Positions 33,363 through 45,747 of a stretch of 64,000 nt of DNA are shown in pieces (within the stretch, counting starts at the first letter, position 1; each line of letters opens with the position of its first letter). A program made the position numbers and the translations under genes. Under the pieces are notes generated by a model. It was not told where the DNA came from and made no database searches. It saw nothing but the letters and a program-made list of their open reading frames with translations. Origin of the DNA: Sorghum bicolor (Eukaryota > Streptophyta > Magnoliopsida > Poales > Poaceae); the NCBI RefSeq assembly GCF_000003195.3, contig NC_012870.2, forward strand, positions 32,268,562-32,332,561. Reading direction: 5' to 3'.

Positions 33363-36300
33363 CTAAGGGTAAAAGCGACGTAGCTGTTCTATGTTCCACG
33401 CGTTTTTGAAGACCTCTCCTGCTTCATTGGCGAGCTTGTAGGTGCCGGGTCGAAGAACCTCGGCGATGATGAAGGGTCCTTCCCAGGGGGGTGTGAGCTT
33501 GTGACGACCCTTGTTGCTCTGTCTGAGCCTTAGCACCAAGTCGCCGACTTGAAAGGCTCGGCCCTGGATTCGTCGCGCGTGGTATCGGTGGAGGGCCTGC
33601 TGGTATTTGGCAGAGTGTAGGAGGGCCACATCCCTGGCTTCATCTAGCTGGTCCAGCGCGTCTTCTTGGAACGTTTTGCCGTTATTTTCGTCGTAAGCTT
33701 GTACCCTCGGGGACCCGTACTCCAGATCGGTGGGGAGGACGGCTTCCGACCCATAGACCATGAAGAACGGGGTGAAGCCTGTGGCTCGGCTTCGGGAGGT
33801 TCTCAGACTCCAGACCACGGCCGGTAGCTCTTTGAGCCACCTTTTTCCAAACTTGTTCAGACGGTTGAAAATCCTAGGCTTCAATCCCTGGAGGATCATC
33901 CCATTGGCACGCTCCACTTGACCGTTGGTCTTGGGGTGAGCCACTGCTGCCTAGTCCACACGTATGTGGTGTCTGTCGCAGAATTGCAAGAACTTTCGCC
34001 CGGTGAACTGTGTGCCGTTGTCGGTGATTATGGAGTTCGGCACTCCAAATCGATGGATGATATCTGTGAAGAACAACACCGCCTACTCAGCCTTGATCCT
34101 TGTAATGGGTCGGACTTCGATCCACTTGGAGAACTTGTCGATTGCGACAAGCAAGTGGGTGAAGCCCCCGGGCGCTTTCTGCAGAGGCCCGACCAGGTCG
34201 AGGCCCCAGACAGCGAAAGGCCAGGTGATGGGAATCGTCTGCAAGGCCTGGGCGGGCTGATGTATCTGCCGAGCGTAAAACTGGCATCCCTCACAGGTCC
34301 TTACGATCTCTGTGGCGTCGGCCACAGCGGTGGGCCAGTAGAAGCCTTGTCGGAAGGCATTTCCTACCAACGTCCGAGGTGCGGCGTGATGGCCACAAGC
34401 CCCCGAGTGTATGTCCCGTAGGAGCTTGACCCCCTCTTGACGTGGGACGCAACGCATGAGGACGCCCGAGGGGCTTCGCTTGTACATCTCCCCATCAAGG
34501 AGGACAAAGGTCTTTGCACGGCGAGCCACGCGCCTTGCTTCAGCCTGGTCCGGGGGCAAAGTGCCGTCGACCAGGCGTTGAAGCAAAGGGTAGTGCCAGT
34601 CGGGCGAGTCGTCAGATGTAGGTGGCTCCGGCTCAATGTCCATGGCCTCCTGTTCTTGAGCAGCAGCGTCTTTGGGGTCGGAAAACTGTTTGGTTGGGGG
34701 TTCGTCCGACCCCCCGTCGTTCTTGTAGTTGACGGAAGGTTTGTAGAGGTCGCTAATGAAAACATCCGGGGGGGACCGTGGCCCGCTCGGATGCCATCTT
34801 GGCGAGTGCGTCGGCGGCCTCATTATACCTCCTTAACACGTGGTTAAATTCGAGGCCGTCAAACTTTTCTTCCAGGCGTCGGACCGCTTTGCAGTACGCG
34901 TCCATCTTGGGATCGTGGCAGCTAGACTCTTTCATGACTTGATCGATGATGAGTCTAGAATCGCCTCGGGCCTCGAGCCATTTGATCCCATGCTCGATCG
35001 CGATGTGGAGACCGTTAACAAGGGCTTCGTACTCTGTTGCATTGTTTGAAGCGGGGAAATGGAGCCGGATTGCGTACCGCATCCTTACCCCGAGGGGTGA
35101 GATGAAGACAAGGCCCATGCCGGCCCCGGTTTTCATCAAAGACCCGTCGAAGTACATGGTCCAGCACTCGTGCTGGATTTGTGGTGGCAGGAGCTGAGTC
35201 CCAGTCCACTCTGCCACAAAGTCCGCCAGGACCTGAGACTTTATGGCTTTCCGAGGCTCATAGGTGATCCCATCGCCCATGAGCTCTATGGCCCATTTAG
35301 CAATCCTTCCGCTGGCCTCTCGGTTCTGAATCACCTCTCCCAGAGGGAAAGATGAGACCACTGAGACCGGGTGAGATTCAAAGTAATGGCGGAGCTTGCG
35401 TCGGGCCAACACTACTGCGTAGAGTAATTTTTGGATTTGGGGGTATCGGGTCTTTGTGTCGGATAGCACTTCACTGTTGAAGTACACCGGCCTCTGGACC
35501 GGCAGGGCGTGCCCTTCTTCCTTCCTCTTGACCACGATAGCTGCGCTGGCCACCTGATCAGTGGCTGCGACGTAGAGAAGAAGTGGTTCCCCCTCGGCGG
35601 GAGGCACTAGGATGGGAGGGTTGGTGAGCAGAGCCTTGAGCTTGTCAAGGGCTTCCTGGGCCTCGGGGGTCCAGGAAAAGTGCTCAGATTTCCTAAGTAA
35701 CCTATACAGAGGCAGTCCTTTTTCCCCGAGGCGAGAAATGAAACGGCTTAGGGAGGCTAGACATCCCATTACCCTCTGTACTCCCTTTAGGTTACGAATC
35801 GGGCCCATACTTGCGATGGCCGAGACCTTTTTTGGGTTGGCCTCGATCCCCCATTCAGACACAATAAACCCAAGGAGCATGCCTCAGGGGACCCCGAAAA
35901 CGCACTTTTCGGGGTTAAGTCTGATCCCTTTTGCCCTAAGGCATCGGAATGTTTCTTCCAGGTCAGCAACCAGGCCGCTCGCTTTCCTGGACTTGACGAC
36001 AATGTCATCTACGTAAGCCTCTACCATTTTGCCTATAAGGTTCCCAAAAACCTGGAGCATACATCGTTGATATGTAGCCCCCGCGTTCTTGAGCCCAAAA
36101 GGCATGGTTACGTAGCAATACATTCCGAAAGGGGTGATGAATGAAGTCGTGAGCTGGTCGGACTCTTTCATCTTGATTTGGTGGTAGCCGGAATAAGCAT
36201 CAAGAAAAGACAAAATTTCACATCCCGTGGTAGAGTCAACTATCTGATCAATACGAGGTAGTGGAAAGGGATTCTTTGGACATGCTTTATTTAAACTAGT

Positions 36301-36594
36301 ATAGTCTACACACATCCTCCACTTCCCATTTTTCTTTTTAACTAGCACGGGGTTGGCTAACCACTCGGGATGGAATACCTCCTTGATGAATCCGGCCGCC
36401 AGTAGCTTGTGGATCTCCTCCCCGATGGCCCGACGCTTCTCCTCATCGAATCGGCGCAGGCGTTGCTTCACGGGTTTGGAGCCGGCTCGGATGTCCAAGG
36501 AGTGCTCGGTGACTTCCCTCGGTATTCCAGGCATGTCCGAGGGACTCCAGGCAAATACGTCGGCGTTTGCGCGGAGAAAGTCGACGAGCACCAC
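33363..36594 (-). pseudogene. pol: pol of element A: RT, RNase H, integrase (several breaks)
   Basis: It has the same domain order as B. RT is open from 36594 to a TGA at 35884-35886 (CGA arginine in B and E), then open again to about 34753 through the RNase H. A frameshift lies near 34770-34820. Integrase has the GHHAAPRTLVG zinc region, then a TAG at 34083-34085 (glutamine in B and E). A second TAG near 33955 replaces a tryptophan. The C-terminal integrase part is open to 33363. YVDD is intact near 36015. Integrase ends with NIEQLRRFYP like B and E. Confidence 0.88.
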
Positions 36595-36597
36595 TTC

Positions 36598-36600
36598 CTA
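36598..36600 (-). promoter_or_regulatory. Conserved in-frame UAG between protease and RT (A)
   Basis: Same position and same surrounding 19 bases as in B and E. A comes from a different family branch with different LTRs, so the identity is not explained by recent duplication. Confidence 0.6.
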
Positions 36601-39600
36601 TTTGGGGTCGAGGCTGGAGCTAATCCTCAGCGCCTTGCCTCCAGATGTCCCGGGGTCGAGAGGGATTAGCTTGGTCTCCTCCGCTGGTTCGAAACTCCCA
36701 GCGTGCCGCTTGGGGTCGGGGATGTCCTCGTCACAGTCGCCGAGGCCGGTGAGGATGGCCAGAGACTCAGCCAGAGCCACGGCCTGCTCAATGCACTCGA
36801 CGTCGCACTGGTAGGCGTGCTGGCTGGTCGTGCTGACGGTGCTGATGCCTTTTGGCCCCGGCATCTTGAGCTTGAGGTAGGTGTAGTTGGGGACGGCCAT
36901 GAACTTGGCGTAGCATGGTCGTCCCAGGATCGCGTGGTAGGTCCCTGGGAACCCGACCACGTCGAAAGTGAGGACCTCCCGTCTAAAGTTGTCGGGGGTC
37001 CCGAAGCAGACAGACATATCGATCTGTCCGAGGGGGTGGGCACGATGCCCTGGCACCACTCCGTGGAATGGCGTGGTGTCATTCCTCAGCCGGGACATGC
37101 TGATCCCCATGAGGGCCAGAGTCTCGGCGTAGAGTATGTTGAGGCCGCTGCCTCCATCCATCAGCACCTTAGTGAGACGGGTCTCGGCGATGATGGGGTC
37201 GACGATCAAAGGATAGCTCCCGGGATTGAGGATCCGATCCGGGTGGTCCTGTCGGTCGAACGTGATCGCGCTTTCAGACCATTTAAGGTACGAGGGTGCG
37301 GCTGTGCTGACTGCGCAAACTTCTCAGAGTTCGTGCTTCCTCTGACTCGCAGTGAGGCGAGCCGCTCGTCCCCCAAAGATCAGAAGGCAGTTCTTGACTT
37401 TAGGGAAAACCTCCCCCTGGGGGTCGTCGTCCTTGGGAGGCTCTTCGGCACTCTCCTTGGTGATGATGTCGGTATAGTACCGACGGAGGACGGTGCACTC
37501 CTCAAGGGTGTGTTTGGTTGGTCCCCTGTGATAGGGGCACGGCTTCTTCAACATTTCGTCGAAGAGACCGGGGCCAGCAGGAGCCCTCTTGGGGTTCTTG
37601 CGATCAGCTGCGGCGACTAGGTTGTCGTCTGACTGACCCTGCTTCCCCTTGCGACCCTTCTTCTTCTTCTTTGGGTCGCGTGAGCCCAAGGCTTCGGTGG
37701 TCTCGGCCTTCTGTTTCCCCTTGGCTGCGCCGTCAGAGAAAATGGCGCCGACCGCCTCTTCGCCTGAGGCGAAGTTGGTGGCGATGTCGAGCAGCTGGCT
37801 AGTGCTTGTGGGGGTCTTGCGTCCGAGCTCGTGTACCAACTCCTTGCAGGTGGTACCAGAAATGAAGGCTCCGATCACGTCGGAGTCCGTGATGTTGGGG
37901 AGCTCGGTGCACTGTTTGGAGAATCGCCGGATGAAGTCTCGGAGGGACTCATCGGGCTTCTGCCGGCAGCTCCTGAGGTCCCAGGAGTTCCCAGGGCGCA
38001 CGTATGTGCCCTGGAAGTTCCCAACAAAGATCCTGACCAGGTCAGCCCAGTCATGGATCATGCGCTCAGGGAGGTGCTCGAGCCATGCCCTGGCCGTATC
38101 GGCCAGGTGGAGTGGGAGGTTGCGGATGATGAGCAGGTCGTCGTCCGCCCCGCCTAGCTGGCACGCTAGGCGGTAATCCGCCAGCCAAAGCTCAGGGTTG
38201 GTTTCCCCTGAGTACTTGGTGAGGTTGGCGGGTTGTCGGAATCGCGCCGGGAACTTGGCCCTCCGTATGGCCTCGCTGAAGACGCGGGGGCCCGGAGGCT
38301 CTGGGGACGTGCTGCGATCGTGATCGGGGTCGTACCTCCCACCTCGGCGGGGTCGATATCGTCGGGACTCGGCCTCGTCCCTGTCACGTTGCCTGGCCTC
38401 GAGGGTGGCCCGCACGTCCGCGCCTGCTCTGACGCGCTCGTGTACCGATGGGGCCTTGTTGCCCCCTTGGGGGTCAGGGGGCGGCGGACCTTGTACCATT
38501 GGTGCCTTGTTAGGAGGTGGTCGGTCCCCACAACGTCTCGTGCTATGGTATTGTGAGGCAGAACTTTCCGTGTTCTGCACCACAGAAGGCCACGCAGCCC
38601 CTGGCGCACTCTCCTTCCTTCTAGAGTCGACGGCTCGGGCATCGCCCTGAGGAGAAGTACAGCGGCCATCACATTCTGGCTGGCCGTGCTGAAGACTGGG
38701 GCGTCTCCCCCTTGGTCCTCAGCAATACAACGGTTGACGTCACGGGCGCGACGTCTATCTTCACCCCCGTCTCCGCGGCCTGTCGGGTCTCGGACCAGGG
38801 CCTCGCGGAGTTGGCGGAGGCGTGTGCGTTCTTCTTCGAGCCTGGCCTCCAGCTCGTCGAGCTGCACGAGGTCAGGGCGATGTCCTCCAACGGGGGCCGA
38901 TGCTACCCCACGGGCTCCGAGATCAGTCCCGGGAGATGGGTTGGGAGGTGGAGTTGCTTTCTCTTGCCTAGAGGGCCCTGCGTCCCTCTGGGTGTTATGC
39001 GGCGTGCATCCGACTTCCAAGTTGAAGCACTCTCATGACGGATCGTAGCTTCCGTCGTCGGAGTCGGAGTAGCCGAGACAGTAGTTGCTGGCTTCCAAGA
39101 GGCGCATGAAGGTCTCCGGGTCGCCACACTCGGAAAAGTCAGCGCCAGCCCACTCGTCGTCGCCTGAGGTAGGATCCTCCGGGTATGACGAAACGGGTGG
39201 TGTAGCGATGAGGTCCAGTGTAGACCTCAAGTGGTGACCTGGAAGTTCCGCGTACGCACTTAACGAAGTGCTCACGGAAGAGGCGTAGGTGGCGGCGGCG
39301 TTCCTGAGCCCAAAAGGTAACTCGGGAGGTGCCGTCGTTTCTCCTTCGCCCATAGGTGGAGGAGGACGGGACGTTGAGGCCCCTTTGTCCCCCTTGCGGG
39401 GGACGGGCGCGGGCCGTGCCTTCCCCTTCGAACGGGGTGGGATGGGTGGCCGCGATGATCCTCTGTTGGTCCTGGGAGCGGAGCTTGATGCCCCGCGAGC
39501 CCTTCCTCTAGCGCCTGTCGGGCCGGAGGAGTGGGCAACCTGGTGAGGAATATGCGGGGGTAGGACCGGACGGATCCTGGCCTCAGTGGTAGAGTCGGAG

Positions 39601-39815
39601 ATCCTAGACCTCTGACGCCCCCGCCGGGTTACCCCCGCACGGTGTCTCGAACGGCTCCCACTCACTGACTGTGGTGGGATCGGCTCGGGAGTAGGCTCGA
39701 CATCACCACGTGGCGGAAGGAGGACCATGTCGTAGCCGGAACCGAGGGACATGAACTCCAAACTCCCAAACGTCATGATGGTGCCGCGGCGGAGCGGGTG
39801 AAATCCGTCTGCCAT
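36598..39815 (-). pseudogene. gag-pro: gag-protease of element A (stops and frameshift)
   Basis: The ATG at 39815 lies 42 bases after the primer site. The frame holds to a TGA at 39033-39035 (arginine in B), resumes, shifts near 38583, and runs through the gag core to a TGA at 37324-37326 (arginine in B). The zinc-knuckle-like CPYHRGPTKHTLEEC lies near 37520. The protease DGGSGLNILY is near 37150 and LGRPCYAKF near 36910. It ends at the UAG 36598-36600 shared with B and E. The three TGA codons in A gag-pro and RT fit C-to-T decay of CGA. Confidence 0.85.
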
Positions 39816-39857
39816 CCAAATCTTCCCAGTAGGGACAGGTGAATGTCACGCAGAAGG

Positions 39858-39875
39858 CCCCTACCTGGCGCGCCA
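39858..39875 (-). other. Primer-binding site of element A
   Basis: The minus-strand sequence TGGCGCGCCAGGTAGGGG, two bases from the LTR end, is identical to that of B. Confidence 0.85.
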
Positions 39876-39877
39876 AC

Positions 39878-40877
39878 TGTCGGCGCCTAGACTCATGGCC
39901 TAGACACTAACAAGTATAAGTCTGCGTGATTTCCCAAATTTGGATGGTGATGCAAGTGAGACACAGAGGATTTATACTGGTTCGGGCCAAGAATGCCCTA
40001 CGTCCAGTGTGTTTGGGGATTCTGTATAACCTTGCACCCAAAGGTGCTTGTAGTAGGGGGTACAAGCAGGTTGCGAGAGAGGGCTAAGTCCCAAGTCTCG
40101 ACTTGGTGGCGGACAGAGTGCGGGTCGCTGCTCTGTGAAAGAGTGTTGTGTGCGTGTGGGTGAACCTAATCCTAGTTGTGAGCCCTGGCTCCCCTTTTAT
40201 AGCCTCAAGGGGAGACGGGGATTTTACCTGAGTAGATTTCCCTCAGTGGAAGAGTTACAGCCCCGACCCTGTTGAAGCCTGTCCGTCTTGTCCTTGAGGG
40301 ATGGTCACTACTGTGGAGGTTTACCGAGCCCTGTAGGAGTCATGGGGGTCGGGTCGCCGTTGCTGCTGCATATCGTGTCAATAGTGGGAAGAGACGTCAA
40401 ATAGTGGAGCTGATTAACCTCCCCCATTCCCTTTCTACTGTGAGGTGGTACGCCACATTGAAAGAGGTGAGGCTGCAGTGCTCAGGGTGGTTGGAACAGT
40501 CGTCGCCTTGCCCTGCCGCGGTATGGGAGTCATCGCGTCCGTCATGTCGTGGGTACGGGCGCCGTGCGGTGGAAGTCTTGCTGTCCAGGTGGAGTGGGGT
40601 CCGGCGCCCGAGCCTAGACGGGGTCGGGCGAGACGGGGCTTGCGTCCGAGGCCCTGAGGGGTCGGGTGAGTCGGAACTTGCGTCCGAGGCCCTGAGGGGT
40701 CGGGCGAGTCGAAACTTGCGTCCGAGGCCCTGAGGCGTCGGGCGAGTCGGAACTTGCGTCCGAGGCCCTAAGGCGAGTTGAAGGGGCTGGGACCCGTACC
40801 CCGGTGATTGTGGTTAGTATGTTTTTTGCGTTTTTTAATTGCTCTGATTTGGGTATCCCTTTATATGGTACCCAACA
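39878..40877 (-). mobile_element. 5' LTR of element A (LTR 3)
   Basis: Exactly 1,000 bases with four minisatellite copies (40620-40771). It is followed on plus by the GGAGT duplication (40878-40882). The TATA box on the element strand is intact near 40193-40200. Confidence 0.92.
40620..40771 (-). repeat. 38-bp minisatellite, four copies, in LTR 3 of A
   Basis: Four units make 152 bases. Relative to LTR 1 (five units) this accounts for the whole 38-base length difference. Confidence 0.95.
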
Positions 40878-40882
40878 GGAGT
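40878..40882. repeat. Target-site duplication GGAGT of element A, right copy
   Basis: Exact copy of 10618-10622. Element C resumes here. Confidence 0.95.
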
Positions 40883-41910
40883 AGAATACTTTTGGGTGAA
40901 TCTGGAGATGAAAATGAGTGGATGTATGTGGATGCGTACTTCCGGAGTAGAAGCAGCATGTGTGAGTGAACGTGCAAGTGAATCTTGATTTTAACCGCAT
41001 GACAAGCTCCTAAGGGTCTACACAGCTTGACCACACTCAATGCTCATAAGCAGTAAAAAGTAAATGTGTGGCTCAGAGTCTAATAAGCATGTATATATGG
41101 CATCATGTGTTATTTTAAAGATTTTTCAAAGATAAAATTCTCCAGAATTCTAGCATCTCTAGGAACAGATCAACAGCAGCTCAACCTTCCCATATCATAT
41201 CTGTTAACGACTTAGACTTCAGATCAAGTACTCTTCCCACAAGTTTAGGTTTAGAGCAGATTTAAATTATAAGTTATGCCTAAACTTGAGAGAGATTTCA
41301 ATTTTATGAACTAGTCATGGCAGAGCAACTATTCAGCATTTCCATGTGAGAGCTTATCCTTTAAGTTCAGTTTGGCCTAGACACTTTTTTTATTTATTTA
41401 GCAAACTAAGCAAAGATATATATAAGCACAAAATTTTTATTTGGGTTTTCATGATTATGCATCTTTTTATTATTTGAGTAAAGTATAAACGCAAGTAGAA
41501 ACACTTAGCTGGATAAATGGGGGTGCTCTCCCCCAAGCTGGATTTTGACGTAATTTCTTCTGATGTAGCTAGCAGGTGGTGGAGGTGTATTTGAAAGTCG
41601 GCAGCATCCTGACAGCGATTAGGATGTCCTCCATCTGCTAGTCTTCTTTGATCCTTGAATTCTGTGGAGCTCAAATAGACAACAAAGCTTTGTGGAACTG
41701 GTTAAGTTTTAGCATAAATATCTAGCCTTTATCATGTTGAGCCTCCTCAATAAATGTTTTTTATTTAGCAGGATCATGCACTTGTTATTTTTATATTTTT
41801 ATTGTAAGATGAAAACTTATTTATTTTATTTTTATGCCACTACAGTGAATGTACTTATGGGTTTTATGCCATGAGCATACTCACATGGGGCTTACTATTT
41901 TTTAACATTT
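40883..41910 (-). mobile_element. Element C, 3' internal non-coding region (continued)
   Basis: Colinear with the start of the window (element F, 1-780) in reverse complement. It contains an internal polypurine-like CTTGGGGGAG on the minus strand (41528-41537), itself part of a GGGGG...CCCCC stem. No gene is seen. Confidence 0.8.
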
Positions 41911-42905
41911 TTATTTTCTTTTCGAGATGATATGAACCTGATTAACTAAGCAAACTATTTTAAATAGTTGAAAGGAAAAAGGATAACTACCAAGTTTACC
42001 TCTTGGCAAGGCGTTCGGTGTTTTTAATTCCTCCGAACCGGACTTTCCGTTTTCTGAGTCGTCCTGGGATTCGCTGGATGGCGTAGTCGGTGGTTCCGGC
42101 GATGCCTCCTCTTCGTGTATAACTATCTTCTCTCTCCACACCTGACTCGGTGCTACGGTCTCCTCAGGACAGTTCTGTTCAAGTTGTATGTCTTCAGACC
42201 TTAACACTTCCCCTTCATAGTCTGCCCATCCGTCCTTGATGATTTGCCTCCTCTGGTTGCGTCGTCTTCTTCTTGTCCTGACCTACTTAGAGTCTTCAAC
42301 TATATAGTTATGGTCAGTAAAATAGTGACGTACCTTCTCAGAGGGGAAGTGCATGTGGACTTCTCCGGTTCCAATGTAGATGATAGCTTTGATAGTGTTG
42401 AGGAATGGTCTTCCAAGGATGATGGGTGGATCGTACTCGTATTTTCTCATGTCAATGACCTAAAAATCATCTGGAGCTGAATGTATGTTGGTTGTAGGGG
42501 CATGGTTCCATGCAGGAGCTGATAAGTGACTGCGGCCATTATGTTGTCATCAGATCCGGTGTCGTAGAGTGTCTTCTAAAAAGAGTATCTATTGATTGTG
42601 CATTCGATGCTTGGAACACTAGGGTCGTCCTTCTTGATCTTGAGTCGACGATCTTGACCTCCTCCGACAAGGATCCAATGTTTGAAGTCTTCTGGACAAG
42701 ACTTCTCACTGTCTTCATCCTTTAGGTGCATCATTTGATTAGGTGTGGACCTTGACGCCTGCACCTCTTGATACGGAGTCACCCATGTTCTTCGTTTGCC
42801 CAGCAGTTCGAAGTGCGGTGTTGGCAATATCCTGCTCAGTGTGTTTGTGCTCGTAGATCCAGATCCTTCACTTGGTGGAATCTCGGAGTTGTAAAACTCC
42901 TCCAT
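41911..42905 (-). pseudogene. Protease region and C-terminal tail of the element C gag-pro remnant
   Basis: Reading the minus strand, an open stretch from 42905 meets a TAG just before the aspartic protease active site YDTGSDDNIMA (near 42560). A deletion and a second TAG follow, then the flap-side motif PPIILGRPFLNT (near 42430) and IGTGEVHMHFPSEKV. Another stop near 42285 precedes a charged tail open to 41911. The order is that of an Athila-type protease, but it is broken and no RT follows. Confidence 0.65.
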
Positions 42906-44208
42906 GTTTTGCTCGAAGTGTACCTGTTCATAGAGACAAGGCAGAGATCAAGTGCATGGGCCCTGTTGGTGAAAAACACCAACAGAACCAAGAGTGTATT
43001 TGTTCTTCTCTAACCTTAAGCATAGTGAACAAGACAAAGTTGATGGATCATGAGTGTAGCATTTGTCAGATTAGATGGCTCAACCTAATAGAAAGATAAT
43101 CTATCTATATTTATGTTTTGTTTATATCTTCCAAAGATTGAATTTGCAACATATTAGCTTATATGATTAGGAGTGTGGGATCACGAAGGTAGTACTAAGA
43201 ACAAAGATTAAAGGACTAAACATGTTGAATTAATTGGGTTGGTTAATTTGGAGCTACAAATCATACATGTTTGTCTCTTTTATTCATGTGTGAATGCTAG
43301 AACCAAGGAGAAACTTATAAAAGTGATAGTCAAGTACTTTAAGATGTTACCTTAATTGAAGAGTGATGGTATAGTATCACCTTGTGGAAGCTTTCCTTTC
43401 TTAGCGGTTGTGCATCGTGTTTGTGGCACCCTCCATAGATCATCTCTTTATGATGAATGAGCTATGCCGTTCTTGTGCAAATTGTTAAACTTCATGTGTC
43501 TCCTTCATCTCCAATGAGTTTGTATCTCAGGACTTCCTAGGTTGTTATTGAAAGTTTTCCTGCAGGGGTTAGTCCAACAAAATATCCCATATCTACTATA
43601 GCATACTATTGGCTCAAAAATCAACCTAGACACCATGTCTAATTTGATTTAGAAGGGCATTTTAACCTAAGCACCACGCTTAATTTAAAATTCCTTGGAA
43701 GTAAGATCATCATTCCTAAACTAAGCACCATGCTTAATTAAGAGATAAATGAAACTACTCCAAACCTAGACACATACTAAAGCAAATAAAGGTAGCATGA
43801 GAGCATTTATAGAGATCTACTCAAGTGTAGATGAAGTAGTGTGATTAGTATTTAACAAATTGAGCATGTCTCAAAGGTAAGGACAACCAACATAGCAACA
43901 TGGCAAATGATGTTTTTATGTAAAGTACTCCCCCAAGCTTGAATTTTGCAAAATTCAAGATTGGATGAATTTAATTCAATGTTGCATGATGTTTGGTTGG
44001 GCATACCTTGTGCTTGTCATTCCTCAGATCTTCTTGCTCCAATTCTAGAAAGGTTAGTGACAAGAATACCCGAAGAAATATTTCTACAATTATCTTTATA
44101 TGCTCAATACACAAGGCAATGTTGCAAATAATTAGAAGTTCATGTTATCATCTGATAAGTGCTTGTTTTTAGGACACTAAGCTTGTCTTTGGGAAACCAT
44201 CAATCAAC
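42906..44208 (-). other. Non-coding internal region of element C
   Basis: No gene is supported. It contains a perfect 9-bp stem with five-base loop (42963-42985) and, at 43938-43959, a perfect 22-nt palindrome. On the minus strand that palindrome abuts CTTGGGGGAG (43928-43937), the same motif as the element's polypurine tract. Confidence 0.65.
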
Positions 44209-44961
44209 TCAACAAGATCTGCAATATTTATTATAGACATATGCATCGACAACCACTCTTTTAAAGTTGTTATAAATAGAAAGGAAGAGAGGGTTGGAGA
44301 TCTCAAATATGGTGATAGCACATGGATTTTTAATGCCCTCTAGCCACAAATGTTGCTCTTCTCGATCCTCCTTATGGTCTTGGTGACTCTTATGCATGGG
44401 ATGTCCAGAGAGATTCATAGGATCATCGGGAGGTTCAAGAGAAAGAGCATAGTAGAAATTATTAGGCTCAAGGATGAGCTGGATAGCCGAATTATGGGAT
44501 TGAAATGTTTGGAAATCGGCTATTAAAACTTCCTTTCCTTGTCTGGGAGATGATTCCTTCTCTATCTCTAGGATATTTTTATGAAGACTAGTGCAAGAAG
44601 GATGTCCACAAATGAAGACATACCTTCCTTTACTTATAGATAAAGAAAGAAAGACTCTACCAAAGGTTATATGATTAAGACCAATGTGAAAATATCGAGA
44701 AAAAACATGGTCTTGTAGGGCTAGGTCTAAACCAAAATTTATAGAAAGATTAATAGATTCCCTAGGTATAGCTAAAAGTGCATTATCTTCTTGATTAAAA
44801 GATAGGACCTCGGCTATAGAAAAGGGTTGGTTTTGACCTATTGCAATCAACTCCGGACACAGATCATAATTAGGGGCAGGACTTGTTGACTCCCATGGTC
44901 TATGGCTGGTCTCCGAAGGTGCAAAGAATTCAATAATAGATATAAAATTTGAGTTATCCAT
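44209..44961 (-). CDS. Unrecognised ORF in the gag position of element C
   Basis: A 250-codon frame on the minus strand is the first coding block after the primer site, where gag would lie. I do not recognise it. It starts MDNSNFISIIEFF; it has no zinc knuckle, no clear transmembrane segment and no repeat. The ATG at 44961 is preferred: the frame extends upstream to 45090, but that extension runs into the inserted solo LTR (from 45027) and adds a hydrophobic stretch that is probably an artefact. Its intact frame in an element with about 4% LTR divergence is notable. It could be a highly diverged gag or an acquired sequence. Confidence 0.45.
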   Translation of the reverse strand: MDNSNFISIIEFFAPSETSHRPWESTSPAPNYDLCPELIAIGQNQPFSIAEVLSFNQEDNALLAIPRESINLSINFGLDLALQDHVFSRYFHIGLNHITFGRVFLSLSISKGRYVFICGHPSCTSLHKNILEIEKESSPRQGKEVLIADFQTFQSHNSAIQLILEPNNFYYALSLEPPDDPMNLSGHPMHKSHQDHKEDREEQHLWLEGIKNPCAITIFEISNPLFLSIYNNFKRVVVDAYVYNKYCRSC

Positions 44962-45021
44962 AAGGATGAAAATAAAAAGATAAAAGAATAAAAGTATAAA
45001 AGTATAATACAAGATAATAGC

Positions 45022-45026
45022 AAGAC
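45022..45026. repeat. Target-site duplication AAGAC of the solo LTR, left copy
   Basis: Repeated exactly at 45715-45719. Confidence 0.92.
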
Positions 45027-45714
45027 TGTTGACACCGTTTTTGGACACGTACCCAGGATCGGCAGAGTATGGATCGGCAAGATAGGGCAACAGTAACTGG
45101 TCTGCAGGAGGATTGCCGATGAGGATGGTTGCCGATAAAGGGATGGATGAATGTGACTAAGTCTTTGGGTGGTAATGTGTGCCGATGACTACGATGAGGG
45201 GTCTGCCGATGATACGGGAGAAGAACCTGAAGGTTGCCGATTGGCCTGTGGTGGTGTCCCAGTTTGTCGCGGGAGGATAGTTTTATGTTTTCCTTAGTTA
45301 TTTAAATTGTTTTGTATATGGGTTCTATTTGATTTGGAATTCGAGTTCTAGTCATGTCTGGTTGTAGCTCTTTGAGCAGGGTATAAATATAGACCCTAGG
45401 GCCTTGTAATCGAGACATCTATCAACCAATCAAACACAAGTTTTTACTCATATCCCAGCATCTACTTTTTCGACGACTTCGTCATATTTTCTTTTTATTA
45501 CGAGTTCTTAGGAGTTCGTCGACTTAAGCTCAGCGTATTCTCAAGTTCCGCATGAATACCTCTTGGTTGTGGCATCCGGGCGCATCGCTGTTGTCAGGAC
45601 CAAAGTATTCGAGTTATCACCTTTGCCGATAGTAAGGTCAAATCGGCTGGCACGCCTTAACGTTTGAATCGGGTATTAGCCCTTTGTGTTTGTAGATCAG
45701 CTTTTGCATCAACA
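45027..45714 (+). mobile_element. Solo LTR inside element C
   Basis: 688 bases from TGTTGACACCG to GCATCAACA, with a TATAAATA box at 45382-45389, flanked by AAGAC on both sides and with no internal sequence. It is a product of LTR-LTR recombination after insertion into C. The family is unrelated in sequence to the C LTR apart from the termini. Confidence 0.9.
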
Positions 45715-45747
45715 AAGACTTAAAGTTATCTCAGCAAAACATCTTTC

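Larger units (their letters stand above)
10623..40877 (-). mobile_element. Element A, Tat-lineage Ty3/gypsy retrotransposon with three LTRs (host of element B)
   Basis: On the minus strand the order is LTR (39878-40877), primer site, gag-pro (39815-36598), pol (36594-33363), convergent antisense gene (29514-32774), 3' non-coding region, LTR (12743-13810), a short remnant internal segment (12742-11661), and a third LTR (10623-11660). Element B is inserted in the 3' non-coding region at 14835. Coding regions are decayed, with several CGA-to-TGA stops and at least two frameshifts. The Tat-lineage assignment rests on the GC-rich primer site TGGCGCGCCAGGTAGGGG, the DGGS protease motif, the absence of a chromodomain after integrase, and the antisense gene. 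Confidence 0.9.

Noticed and set aside
44962..45090. Upstream extension of the element C ORF with a membrane-like segment
   Set aside because: The extension lies partly in the inserted solo LTR and partly in AT-rich leader, so the apparent hydrophobic segment is probably created by the insertion.
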